From Demequina maris (GTDB lineage Bacteria > Actinomycetota > Actinomycetes > Actinomycetales > Demequinaceae), in assembly GCF_000971155.1 (NCBI RefSeq), contig NZ_BBLX01000004.1, positions 62,001 through 126,000 on the forward strand: a DNA stretch of 64,000 nucleotides. The letters are read 5' to 3'. Shown piece after piece: positions 45,702-54,486 of this stretch (within the stretch, counting starts at the first letter, position 1; the number at the start of each line of letters is the position of its first letter). The notes beneath the pieces were generated by a model that worked only from the letters and a program-made list of their open reading frames with translations, ran no database searches and was not told where the DNA came from. A program made the translations under genes and the position numbers.

Positions 45702-46643
45702 ATGCTCAGCTTCGTCGGCAAGCGCCTCGCGACAGGCGTCGGCCTCATCGTCACCCTCGCGGTGCTCACCTTCTTCTTCCTCCAGCTCGGCAACAGCGAC
45801 ACCGCGCAGCGGATCGCCGGCCAGCAGGCCGGACCCGAGGCGGTCGCGGTCGTGGAGGAGCGGCTCGGCCTCGACCGGCCCGCGATCGTCCAGTTCCTCG
45901 ACTGGGCCGGCTCGGCGCTCACCGGCGACCTCGGCCGCTCGTGGTTCAGCGGCCAGGAGGTCACCGAGGCCGTCACCACCCGCATGTCCGTGACCGTGAC
46001 GCTCGCCGTCGGGTCGGTGCTCCTCACCGCCGTCATCGGCATCACGCTCGGCGCGCTCGCGGCCACCCGCCGCGGCTGGCTCGACCGCGCGGTCCAGATC
46101 CTGGCCGTCATCGGCCAGGCGATCCCCGGCTTCCTGCTCGCGATGGCCCTCGTCCTGGTCTTCGCGATCGAGCTCGACTGGTTCCCGGCGACGGGCTATA
46201 CGCGCTTCTCGGAGTCGCCCTCCGAGTGGCTCCTCTCGATCGCGCTGCCCGTGATCGCGCTGACCCTCGGCTCGATCGGCGGCGTCGCGCAGCAGGTGCG
46301 CGGGGCGATGATCGACGCGTTCGAGCGCGACTACGTCCGCACGCTGCGCAGCCGCGGGCTCCCGCGCCGCAGCGTCGTCTACCAGCACGTCCTGCGCAAC
46401 GCCGCCGGGCCCGCCCTCACCGTGCTGGGCCTCCAGTTCGTCATCCTGCTCGGCGGTGCCGTCATCGTCGAGCAGCTGTTCTCCATCCCCGGCCTCGGCC
46501 CGCTGGCGCTGTCGAGCACGTCCCAGGGCGACATCCCCGTCGTCATGGGCATCGTCGTCGTCACCGGCGTCATCGTCGTCGTCGTCAACACCCTGGTCGA
46601 TGTCATCCAGGCCTGGGTCAACCCGAAGGTGCGTGTCTCATGA
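45702..46643 (+). CDS. ABC transporter permease, DppB type
   Basis: 313 residues, six predicted membrane helices, starting FVGKRLATGVGLIVTLAVLTF (20-residue hydrophobic helix after the first Arg). It has the DppB signature loop VRGAMIDAFERDYVRTLRSRGLPRRSVVYQH near residue 205 (the EAA-like ATPase contact, cited as YVRTLRSRGLPRR) and GGAVIVEQLFSIPGLG. It pairs with the permease part of the next gene. Its stop overlaps that gene's ATG (ATGA). Confidence 0.92.
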   Translation: MLSFVGKRLATGVGLIVTLAVLTFFFLQLGNSDTAQRIAGQQAGPEAVAVVEERLGLDRPAIVQFLDWAGSALTGDLGRSWFSGQEVTEAVTTRMSVTVTLAVGSVLLTAVIGITLGALAATRRGWLDRAVQILAVIGQAIPGFLLAMALVLVFAIELDWFPATGYTRFSESPSEWLLSIALPVIALTLGSIGGVAQQVRGAMIDAFERDYVRTLRSRGLPRRSVVYQHVLRNAAGPALTVLGLQFVILLGGAVIVEQLFSIPGLGPLALSSTSQGDIPVVMGIVVVTGVIVVVVNTLVDVIQAWVNPKVRVS

Positions 46644-48436
46644 GCACCCCGACCACCACCGCATCGTCCGCCACCGGCGCCCCTCGCCGCGGCGTCCTCC
46701 GTCGCCTGCTCGTCCACCCGCTCGGCGGCGTCTCGATGATCGTCCTCGCCGTGATCGTGGTCGTCGGCGTGATCGCGCCGTGGATCGCGCCGCACGACCC
46801 GACCGAGACGAGCCTCAGCATGATCTTCGCGGAGCCGGGCGGGGAGTACCTCCTCGGCGGCGACTCGGCTGGGCGCGACATCTGGTCGCGGCTGCTCATC
46901 GCGACCGCGTTCTCGCTCGCGGGCGGCCTGCTCGTCATGGCCGTCGCCTCCCTCGTGGGGGTCACGGCCGGCCTCATCGCCGGCTACTACGGCGGGTTCG
47001 TCGACGCGGTGGGCGCGTGGTTCACCGCGCTGACCATGTCGCTGCCGTCGATCATCGTGCTGATCGCCGCGCGCGCCGTGATCGGCCCCTCGATGTGGTG
47101 GACCATGGCGATCTTCGGCATCTTCATCTCGCCCGTCTACTACCGCGTCGTCTACAACTCGGTTCGCGCCGTCCGGGGCGAGCTCTACGTGGACGCGGCC
47201 CGCACCTCGGGTCTCGGCGACGGCCGCATCATCGGCCGCCACGTGCTGCTCGCGGTCCGCGCCCCCGTGATCCTGCTGATGTCGGGCGTGATCGCCGCCG
47301 GCATCGGCATGCAGGCCGGCTTCGACTTCCTCGGCCTGGGCGACCCCACGATCCCGACGTGGGGGCAGATGCTCAACGAGGGCTTCTACAACATCACCCG
47401 CTCCGCGACCCTCGTGCTGTGGCCCGCGCTCGCGCTCGGCCTCACCACCGTGGCGCTCACGCTGCTCGGCACCGCGCTGCGCGACGAGCTCGAGGGCACG
47501 TCGGAGCGTCGCCGGTCGCGCAAGGCGCCGGCGTGGTCGCTCGACGAGGACGTCCCCGCGGTGGTCGACCACGGCGGCGAGGACGCCTCGGAGCCGCTCC
47601 TCGCGGTCCGCGACCTCGCGGTCGCCTACCAGGCGGGCGACGGCTACGCCACGGTGGTCAAGGGCGGTCGTCTGACCGTGCGCCGCGGCGAGACCCACGG
47701 CCTCATCGGCGAGTCGGGCTCGGGCAAGACGCAGACAGCGTTCTCGGTGCTCGGCCTGCTGCCCAAGGGCGGCAAGGTGATGGCCGGCTCGATCGTGTTC
47801 GACGGCCAGGAGCTCACCGGGCTGAGCGACGCGCAGATGAACCGCCTCCGCGGCACCCGCATCGCCTACGTGCCCCAGGAGCCCATGTCGAACCTCGACC
47901 CGTCGTTCACGGTGGGCCACCAGCTCACGGAGCCGCTCGTGAAGGCCGCGGGGCTGTCGCGCAAGGAGGCGAAGGAGCGCGCGCTGGCGCTGCTCGCCCG
48001 GGTGGGCATCCCCGACCCCGAGCGCGCGTTCGGCTCGTACCCGCACCAGCTCTCGGGCGGCATGGCGCAGCGCGTGCTCATCGCGGGCGCGGTCGCGTCC
48101 CACCCCGACCTGCTCATCGCCGACGAGCCCACCACCGCGCTCGACGTCACGGTGCAGGCCGAGGTCCTCGACCTGCTCCGGGACCTCCAGGAGGAGCTCG
48201 GGATGGCGATCCTCATCGTCACCCACAACTTCGGCGTCGTGGCCGACATCTGCGACCGCGTCTCCGTCATGCAGAAGGGGGTCATGGTCGAGACGGGCGC
48301 CACCGCGGACGTGTTCGACGACCCCCGCCACCCCTACACCCGCGCGCTGTTCGAGGCGATCCCGAAGGGGGCGCCGCGCGCGCCCCTCGCGGGCGTCACG
48401 AGCGCCGGCCTGCTCGGGACGGGGGCCCTGAAGTGA
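46640..48436 (+). CDS. fused DppC-type permease and DppD-type ATPase
   Basis: 598 residues joining two transporter parts in one chain. Residues 1 to about 290 are a DppC permease (GGDSAGRDIWSRL, VRAVRGELYVDAARTSGLGD, GFDFLGLGDPTIPTWGQML). A charged linker (about 295-325) leads to a DppD ATPase with Walker A GESGSGKT (near 357), signature LSGGMAQR, Walker B LLIADEPTTALD and the C-terminal HPYTRALFEAIP. The ATG overlaps the dppB stop. Such C-D fusions occur in actinobacteria and fix the stoichiometry of membrane and motor subunits. Confidence 0.92.
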   Translation: MSTPTTTASSATGAPRRGVLRRLLVHPLGGVSMIVLAVIVVVGVIAPWIAPHDPTETSLSMIFAEPGGEYLLGGDSAGRDIWSRLLIATAFSLAGGLLVMAVASLVGVTAGLIAGYYGGFVDAVGAWFTALTMSLPSIIVLIAARAVIGPSMWWTMAIFGIFISPVYYRVVYNSVRAVRGELYVDAARTSGLGDGRIIGRHVLLAVRAPVILLMSGVIAAGIGMQAGFDFLGLGDPTIPTWGQMLNEGFYNITRSATLVLWPALALGLTTVALTLLGTALRDELEGTSERRRSRKAPAWSLDEDVPAVVDHGGEDASEPLLAVRDLAVAYQAGDGYATVVKGGRLTVRRGETHGLIGESGSGKTQTAFSVLGLLPKGGKVMAGSIVFDGQELTGLSDAQMNRLRGTRIAYVPQEPMSNLDPSFTVGHQLTEPLVKAAGLSRKEAKERALALLARVGIPDPERAFGSYPHQLSGGMAQRVLIAGAVASHPDLLIADEPTTALDVTVQAEVLDLLRDLQEELGMAILIVTHNFGVVADICDRVSVMQKGVMVETGATADVFDDPRHPYTRALFEAIPKGAPRAPLAGVTSAGLLGTGALK

Positions 48437-48447
48437 AGGACACCACC

Positions 48448-49308
48448 ATGACCGACTCCCTGCTCACCGTCGACGGGCTCCAGGTCGAGTACCCCGGCCG
48501 CGGGTTCCGCGCGCAGCCGTTCCGCGCCGTCAAGGGCGTGAGCTTCGACATCAGGCCCGGCGAGACCGTGGGCCTCGTGGGCGAGTCGGGCTCGGGCAAG
48601 ACCACCATCGGGCGTGCGATCCTCGGCCTCGCGCCGGTGTCGGCCGGCACGGTGACGTTCAACGGCGAGGACATCTCGCACCCCACGAAGCAGCGCCGCC
48701 GCGAGCTCACGCGCGACATCCAGGTCGTCTACCAGGACCCCTACTCGTCGCTCAACCCGTCGCTCACGATCGGCGACTCCCTCACCGAGCCGATGATCGT
48801 CCGCAAGACCCCCAAGCGGGAGGCGCAGGCGCGCGTGCGCGAGCTCCTCGACATGGTCAGGCTGCCCTCCGACGCCGCGGACCGCATGCCGCGCGAGTTC
48901 TCGGGCGGCCAGCGCCAGCGCGTGGCGATCGCGCGGGCCCTCGCGCTCGACCCGACGCTCATCATCTGCGACGAGCCGGTCTCCGCGCTCGACCTGTCCA
49001 CCCAGGCCCGCGTGCTCGAGCTGTTCCTGGAGATCCAGGAGCGCACGGGCGTCGCCTACCTGTTCATCTCCCACGACCTCGCGGTCGTGCGCGAGATGTC
49101 CCACCGCGTGGCCGTGCTGCTGCACGGCGAGCTCGTCGAGTGGGGCGACGGCGACACCGTCACCTCGCAGCCGGAGCACCCGTACACGCAGCGGCTGCTG
49201 CTCGCGTCGCCGGTCCCGGACCCGGTCGCGCAGGAGCAGCGGCGGGCCGACCGGCTGCGCCTCAAGCAGCTCCACGCCGACCAGGACCTCCAGGCCGGCG
49301 CGGCCTGA
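48448..49308 (+). CDS. ABC transporter ATPase, DppF type
   Basis: 286 residues; second motor ATPase of the importer. Walker A GESGSGKTT, Q-loop VVYQDPYSSLNPSLT, signature FSGGQRQRVAIARAL, Walker B LIICDEPVSALD, switch FISHDLAVV, and the OppF-type C-terminus HPYTQRLLLASPVPDP. The ATG at 48448 has AAGGA upstream; an in-frame GTG at 48433 overlaps the previous stop but gives a non-family N-terminus. The glycosidase genes follow at once. Confidence 0.93.
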   Translation: MTDSLLTVDGLQVEYPGRGFRAQPFRAVKGVSFDIRPGETVGLVGESGSGKTTIGRAILGLAPVSAGTVTFNGEDISHPTKQRRRELTRDIQVVYQDPYSSLNPSLTIGDSLTEPMIVRKTPKREAQARVRELLDMVRLPSDAADRMPREFSGGQRQRVAIARALALDPTLIICDEPVSALDLSTQARVLELFLEIQERTGVAYLFISHDLAVVREMSHRVAVLLHGELVEWGDGDTVTSQPEHPYTQRLLLASPVPDPVAQEQRRADRLRLKQLHADQDLQAGAA

Positions 49309-49363
49309 GCGCGACGCACCCGACCGATCCACCCGCCGCACCGTCGCGGCCCGAAGGAGAAGC

Positions 49364-50602
49364 ATGACCGCCTCGACCCCCGCATCGTTCCTCTGGGGCG
49401 TCGCCACCGCCGGCCACCAGACCGACGGCGACGACACCACGTCGGACACCTCGTTCCTCGAGCTCACGCAGCCGAGCGTGTTCGCCGAACCCTCGGGGAG
49501 CGCCTGCCGCAGCTGGGAGCTGTGGGAGAGGGACCTCGACCTCGCCGTGGACATGGGCCTCAACGCGTACCGCTTCTCCGTGGAGTGGTGCCGCGTCGAG
49601 CCCGAGGAGGGGAGCGTCGACGAGACCGCGCTCGCGCACTACGAGGACGTCATCGACGGCTGCCTCGCCCGCGGGCTCGCGCCGATCGTGACCTTCAGCC
49701 ACTTCACCGCGCCTCACTGGTTCGCGTGCCGCGGCTCGTGGCTCGCGGACGATGCGGCGGAGCGCTTCGCGCGCTTCTGCACCCTGGTGATGGAGCGCAT
49801 CGGCGACCGGATCGCGCTCGCCGTGACCCTCAACGAGCCCAACCTGCAGCGCCAGCTCGCGGGCGGGTTCCTGCCGCCGCAGGTGTGGGAGGCGCACCGC
49901 GCGAACCTCCACGCCGCCTCGGCGGCCGCGGGCGTGGAGCGGTACCGGGCGGGCAACGTCCAGGTGCTCGAGGAGCTGGACGTGTTCGAGGAAGGCTTCG
50001 AGCGCGCCCACGTCGCGGCGCGGGCCGCGATCAAGGCCGTGCGCCCCGACCTGCCGGTGGGGCTGTCGCTCGCCGTCGCCGACGACGTCGCCGCCCCCGG
50101 CGGCGAGGCCGAGCGCGACCGCGTGCGCGAGGAGTGCTACGGCCGCTGGGTCCGCCTGTGCGCGGACGACGACTTCATCGGCGTGCAGAACTACGAGCGC
50201 ATCGTCCACGGTCCCGACGGCCGCGCGGGGGCGGAGGGCGGGCACACCCCGCCGGAGCCGGACTCGCTCGGGGGCGCGGTCCGCTACATCCACGAGGCGT
50301 CCGGCGCGCCCATCCTCGTGAGCGAGCACGGCATCAACACGCAGGACGATGCGGAGCGGTGCGCCTTCCTGCCGGCGGCCCTCGCGAGTCTCGACCGCGC
50401 GATCGCGGACGGCGTGCCGGTGCTCGGCTACTGCCACTGGACGCTGCTCGACAACTACGAGTGGATCTTCGCGTACGGGCCCAGGTTCGGGCTGCACGAG
50501 GTGGACCGCGACACCTTCGCGCGCACCCCCAAGCCCTCCGCGGGCGTGTACGCCGCCGAGATCCGCCGCCGCACCCCGGTGGCGACCGGGGCGGGCCGAT
50601 GA
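49364..50602 (+). CDS. GH1-family beta-glycosidase, short variant
   Basis: 412 residues, shorter than usual GH1 (about 450-480). Seen: WGVATAGHQTDGDD at the N-terminus, acid/base TLNEPN (Glu158), nucleophile in VSEHGIN (Glu321) where most GH1 have TENG, and LLDNYEWIFAYGPRFGL. No signal peptide, so cytoplasmic. Glucose-ring contacts at the N-terminus are kept (GHQTDG). The altered nucleophile loop and shorter barrel suggest an atypical substrate. The ATG has GAAGGAGA upstream; the stop overlaps the next ATG. Confidence 0.88.
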   Translation: MTASTPASFLWGVATAGHQTDGDDTTSDTSFLELTQPSVFAEPSGSACRSWELWERDLDLAVDMGLNAYRFSVEWCRVEPEEGSVDETALAHYEDVIDGCLARGLAPIVTFSHFTAPHWFACRGSWLADDAAERFARFCTLVMERIGDRIALAVTLNEPNLQRQLAGGFLPPQVWEAHRANLHAASAAAGVERYRAGNVQVLEELDVFEEGFERAHVAARAAIKAVRPDLPVGLSLAVADDVAAPGGEAERDRVREECYGRWVRLCADDDFIGVQNYERIVHGPDGRAGAEGGHTPPEPDSLGGAVRYIHEASGAPILVSEHGINTQDDAERCAFLPAALASLDRAIADGVPVLGYCHWTLLDNYEWIFAYGPRFGLHEVDRDTFARTPKPSAGVYAAEIRRRTPVATGAGR

Positions 50603-53028
50603 CCTTGGCCCCGCCGGTCGCCGCCTCGGCGGCGCTGTTCGACCTCGACGGCGTGATCGTCGACACCGCCGTCCACCACTTCGCCGCCTGGAGGGAGACC
50701 GCCGCGGAGCTGGGCTTCTCCCTCGCGGACGAGGACGAGGAGCGGCTCAAGGGCGTGGGTCGCATGGGCGCGCTGCGCATCGTCCTCGAGATCGGCGGCG
50801 TCGAGGTGGACGGGGCCACGGCCGCGCGCCTCGCCGACGAGAAGAACGCCCGCTACGTCGCCGCGATCGCGTCGATCACGCCGGCGGACATGCTCCCCGG
50901 CGCGCGTGAGGTCCTCGAGGACCTGCGCGCCCGCGGCGTGCGTACGGCGCTGGGCTCGGCCAGCCGCAACGCCCCGCTCATCTTGGAGCGCCTGGGCATC
51001 ACGGGCCTGTTCGACGCGATCGTCGACGGGTCGGTGGTGACGGAGGCGAAGCCCCACCCGCGGGTCTTCCTCGCCGGCGCCGAGGCGCTCGGCGTCGACC
51101 CCGACGCGTGCCTCGTCTTCGAGGACGCCATCGCCGGCGTCCAGGCGGCCAAGGCGGCCGGCATGACGGCCGTCGGCATCGGCGACCCCGCCGTGCTGGC
51201 CGAGGCCGATGCCGTCATCCCTGGGCTCCACGCCGTCGACGCGCTCTCCGCGCGCGGCATCACCTTCGCGGGTACGCTCGCGGCACGTCTCGAGGAGGAG
51301 ACCATGACCACGACCGCGACGGGCGACGGCGTGCGGCTCGATGCCGCACCCTTCCACCTGGACGATGCGGCGCAGGCCTGGGTGCGGGACACCCTCGCCG
51401 GCCTCACGCTCGAGCAGAAGCTGGGCCAGCTGTTCTTCCTCATGGCCAACGCCCCCGAGCAGGTCGACGCGGAGATCGCCCTCGCCGAGCCCGGTGGCTG
51501 GATGCGCCGCCCCGCGCCGGTCGACGAGGCCGTGAGCCTCAACCGCCACATCCAGGCCGCCTCCTCGATCCCGGCGCTCATCGCGGGCAACCTCGAGAAC
51601 GGCGCCGACGGCGCGAGCTTCATGGCGACGCAGGTCGGGACCCCGCTCCAGGCCGCCGCGACGGGCGACGACTCGTGCGCGTACCGGATGGGCCAGGTCG
51701 CCGCCGTCGAGGGCCGCGCGCTCGGCGTGACCTGGGACTTCGCGCCGATCGTCGACATCCAGTCCAACGTCCGCAACCCCATCGTCCTCAACCGCGGCTT
51801 CGGCTCGGACGCCGACCGCGTGCGCCGCATGGGCGTGGAGTTCGTGCGCGGGCTGCAGGACCACGGCATGGCGGCCTCGGTCAAGCACTGGCCCGGCGAC
51901 GGCGTCGACGACCGCGACCAGCACCTGCTGACGTCGGTCAACACGTTGAGCGTGGAGGAGTGGGAGTCCACCTTCGGCGAGGCGTACCGCGCGTCGATCG
52001 AGGCGGGCGCGCTGTCGGTCATGGCGGCGCACATCGCGCTGCCGGCGTACTCGCGCGCGCTGCGCCCGGGCATCGCGGACGAGGACATCCTGCCCGCGTC
52101 GCTCGCCCCCGAGCTCACGACCGAGCTGCTGCGCGAGCGGATGGGCTTCAACGGCGTGGTCATCACCGACGCCTCGCTCATGGGTGGGCTCCTCATGCGG
52201 ATGCCGCGCCGCGAGCTGGTCCCCGCGACGGTGGCCGCCGGCTGCGACATGTTCCTGTTCACCCCGGACTACGCCGAGGATCTCGCGCACATGCGCGCCG
52301 GCGTCGAGTCGGGCGTCATCAGCGCCGCACGGCTCGACGAGGCGGTGACCCGCGTGCTCGCCCTCAAGGCCGCTCTCGGCCTGCACCGCGCATCGTCCCC
52401 GGAGGAGCTGGTGCCGGGGCTCGACGGGATCGACACCGGGACCCACCGCGCGTGGGCCCGCGCGCAGGCCGAGGCCGCGGTCACGCTCGTCAAGGACAAG
52501 GAGGCGGGGCTCCTTCCGCTGTCGCCGGAGCGGACGCCCCGCGTGCTCGTGTACTCGCTGCGCGGCTTCTTGTCCGGCACCGGTCCCGCGGAGTCGTTCT
52601 GCGAGGCGCTGCGCTCGCGCGGCTTCGCGGCGACGCTGTTCGAGGACGGCCCGCCCGGGTCGACGATGTTCAAGCGCGTGGGCGTGGACGGCGGCGTCAA
52701 CGGCGCGGACCTGCTCGACCACTACGACGCGGTGATCTACCTGGTCGACATCCAGCCGCGCTCCAACGTCACGAGCGCCCGGATCGAGTGGGCGCCGTTC
52801 ACCGCGGGCAACCTGCCGCGCCACGTCACCGAGATCCCGACGCTGGTGGTGTCGCTCGGCAGCCCGTTCCACCTCCAGGACGTGCCGTTCATCCGCACCT
52901 ACGTCAACGCCTACGCGAACAACCCGGAGACGGTCGAGGCGGTCGCGGCCGCGCTCTCCGGCGAGATCGCCTTCCGCGGCGAGAGCCCGGTCGACGCGTT
53001 CGCGGGGTACGAGGACGCGCGCTGGTGA
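50599..53028 (+). CDS. beta-phosphoglucomutase fused in frame to GH3 beta-glycoside phosphorylase-type enzyme
   Basis: A single open frame of 809 codons. Residues 1 to about 228 are a HAD beta-phosphoglucomutase: FDLDGVIVD (Asp15, Asp17), cap motif ERLKGVGRM (Lys51), GSASRN, KPHP (Lys151), FEDAIAGVQAAK (Glu175, Asp176). From residue 236 follows a 574-residue GH3 enzyme with KHWPGDG (429-435), the dyad D-x-H (Asp440, His442) and nucleophile VITDASLMGG (Asp524). The D-x-H signature marks the GH3 subfamily shown for Cellulomonas fimi Nag3 to be retaining phosphorylases yielding beta-hexose-1-phosphate, the mutase's substrate. No stop separates the parts, but AGGAGG lies 5 nt before the in-frame ATG at 51304, so a separate GH3 protein may also be made. 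Confidence 0.9.
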   Translation: MTLAPPVAASAALFDLDGVIVDTAVHHFAAWRETAAELGFSLADEDEERLKGVGRMGALRIVLEIGGVEVDGATAARLADEKNARYVAAIASITPADMLPGAREVLEDLRARGVRTALGSASRNAPLILERLGITGLFDAIVDGSVVTEAKPHPRVFLAGAEALGVDPDACLVFEDAIAGVQAAKAAGMTAVGIGDPAVLAEADAVIPGLHAVDALSARGITFAGTLAARLEEETMTTTATGDGVRLDAAPFHLDDAAQAWVRDTLAGLTLEQKLGQLFFLMANAPEQVDAEIALAEPGGWMRRPAPVDEAVSLNRHIQAASSIPALIAGNLENGADGASFMATQVGTPLQAAATGDDSCAYRMGQVAAVEGRALGVTWDFAPIVDIQSNVRNPIVLNRGFGSDADRVRRMGVEFVRGLQDHGMAASVKHWPGDGVDDRDQHLLTSVNTLSVEEWESTFGEAYRASIEAGALSVMAAHIALPAYSRALRPGIADEDILPASLAPELTTELLRERMGFNGVVITDASLMGGLLMRMPRRELVPATVAAGCDMFLFTPDYAEDLAHMRAGVESGVISAARLDEAVTRVLALKAALGLHRASSPEELVPGLDGIDTGTHRAWARAQAEAAVTLVKDKEAGLLPLSPERTPRVLVYSLRGFLSGTGPAESFCEALRSRGFAATLFEDGPPGSTMFKRVGVDGGVNGADLLDHYDAVIYLVDIQPRSNVTSARIEWAPFTAGNLPRHVTEIPTLVVSLGSPFHLQDVPFIRTYVNAYANNPETVEAVAAALSGEIAFRGESPVDAFAGYEDARW
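51293..51306 (+). promoter_or_regulatory. internal ribosome-binding site and start within the mutase-GH3 ORF
   Basis: AGGAGG at 51293-51298, 5 nt before ATG 51304 in the same frame as the upstream mutase. It encodes the linker LEEETM. Initiation here would give a free 574-residue GH3 protein in addition to the fusion. Confidence 0.55.
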
Positions 53029-54482
53029 CCGGCGCGGGGGAGCCGGGCGGCGACCGGGTGCGCGTGGTCGTCACCACGGACCCGGAGCTCGACGACCTCA
53101 ACTCGATGCTGCGGCTGGTGCTCTACAGCAACGAGATCGAGCTGGTCGGGCTCGTCTACAGCTCCAGCATGTTCCACTGGGCCGGCGACCCGGCGCGGGG
53201 CGTCGCGCCGTTCCGGTGGCCCCCCGCCGGAGCGCGGGGCCACATCGATCAGGCCATCGACGCCTACGCGCGCGTCCACGACGCGCTGCGGGTGCACGAT
53301 GCGCGCTACCCGGCGCCGGGCGCCCTGCGGGCGCTCGTGCGCGAGGGCAACGTCGCGACCGAGGGCGACACCCGCGACGCGACGCCCGGATCGGACCTCA
53401 TCGCGGACCTGTTGACCGACGACGAGCCCGGCACCCTGGTGCTGCAGGCCTGGGGCGGGCTCAACACGATCGCCCGCGCGCTCATGTCGGTCGAGGAGCG
53501 CCACGCCGGCACCCCGGGCTGGGAGGCGCTCCGTACCCGCATCATGGCGCGCACCGTCCTCACCAGCTGGGGGGAGCAGGACTCGACGTTCGCGGACTAC
53601 ATCCGACCGCGCTGGCCCGAGCTGGAGCTGCGCCAGGTCGCGACCGTCGTGTGGGGCTACGGCGCGCGTCAGGTGACGCCGCCCGCGACGCACCGCTTCT
53701 ACTCCTCCGCGTGGACGCGGGAGCACGTGTCCCGGGTCGGCCCGATCGGGGCGGCGTACCGCGTCTGGGGCGACGGCCTCCAGATGGCGGACGGCTTCGA
53801 CAAGGAGGACTACTTCGGCCTGCGCGGCGTCGGTCGCGAGGAGCTCGAGGCGCGCGGCTACCAGGTGTTCTTCCCGGTGGAGGAGCCAGGCGCGTTCATC
53901 TCGGAGGGCGACTCCTCCAACTTCGCGCTGCACGTCGCCAACGGCCTGAGGAGCTGGGAGCACCCGACGTGGGGCGGCTGGGGCGGACGGCAGGTGCCCG
54001 ATGCCGACGACCCGCACCGGTGGGGCTCCGACGGGTTCAGCATGGACTTCTCGATGCCGCCGGTCGACTGGGGGGACGCCGCGCGCTGGGTCCCCGCCTT
54101 CCAGAACGACTTCGCGGCGCGCCTCCGGTGGAGCGTCACGGACGCGTACGCGGACGCGAACCACGCCCCGCGCATCGAGGTCACGACGGGGCTCGACGTC
54201 ACGGCCGCCGCAGGCGAGCGCGTGGTGATCCGCTGGCGGGTCGAGGACCCGGACGGGGACGCCGTCTCCGTGGAGGCATGGGAGTACCGCGAGGCCGGCA
54301 CGTGCCCCTCGGCGGCGACGCTCGCGCGCGGCGACGATGCGGAGGTCACCGTGCACGTCCCGGCCGACGCGGCGCCGGGACAGACTGTCCACGTGATCCT
54401 CGAGGCGACCGACCGGGGTGAGCCGCCGCTCACCGCGTACGCCCGCATCGTCCTCACGATCGCCGACGAGACGGAGGGCTGA
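53025..54482 (+). CDS. DUF1593/nucleoside-hydrolase-like protein
   Basis: 485 residues. The N-terminal part has a nucleoside-hydrolase-like Asp cluster (VVVTTDPELDDLNSMLRLVLYS, key Asp in DPELDD), then LVLQAWGGLNTIARAL and a middle part with WGGWGGRQVP. The C-terminal about 100 residues form a beta-sandwich (VVIRWRVEDPDGDAVSVEAWEY). This is the DUF1593 layout, whose members are often secreted and annotated as cellulose-binding, but no signal peptide is seen here. The GTG overlaps the preceding stop (GTGA). Its biochemical role is unknown; the setting implies action on a glycoside or N-/C-glycosyl bond. Confidence 0.8.
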   Translation: MTGAGEPGGDRVRVVVTTDPELDDLNSMLRLVLYSNEIELVGLVYSSSMFHWAGDPARGVAPFRWPPAGARGHIDQAIDAYARVHDALRVHDARYPAPGALRALVREGNVATEGDTRDATPGSDLIADLLTDDEPGTLVLQAWGGLNTIARALMSVEERHAGTPGWEALRTRIMARTVLTSWGEQDSTFADYIRPRWPELELRQVATVVWGYGARQVTPPATHRFYSSAWTREHVSRVGPIGAAYRVWGDGLQMADGFDKEDYFGLRGVGREELEARGYQVFFPVEEPGAFISEGDSSNFALHVANGLRSWEHPTWGGWGGRQVPDADDPHRWGSDGFSMDFSMPPVDWGDAARWVPAFQNDFAARLRWSVTDAYADANHAPRIEVTTGLDVTAAAGERVVIRWRVEDPDGDAVSVEAWEYREAGTCPSAATLARGDDAEVTVHVPADAAPGQTVHVILEATDRGEPPLTAYARIVLTIADETEG

Positions 54483-54486
54483 ACCG

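Noticed and set aside
51270-51310. Mutase-GH3 continuity as a frameshift artefact
   Set aside because: Both halves are intact and in the same frame with a normal linker; a frameshift error would have to restore frame exactly. A miscalled stop base remains possible and is listed as a check.
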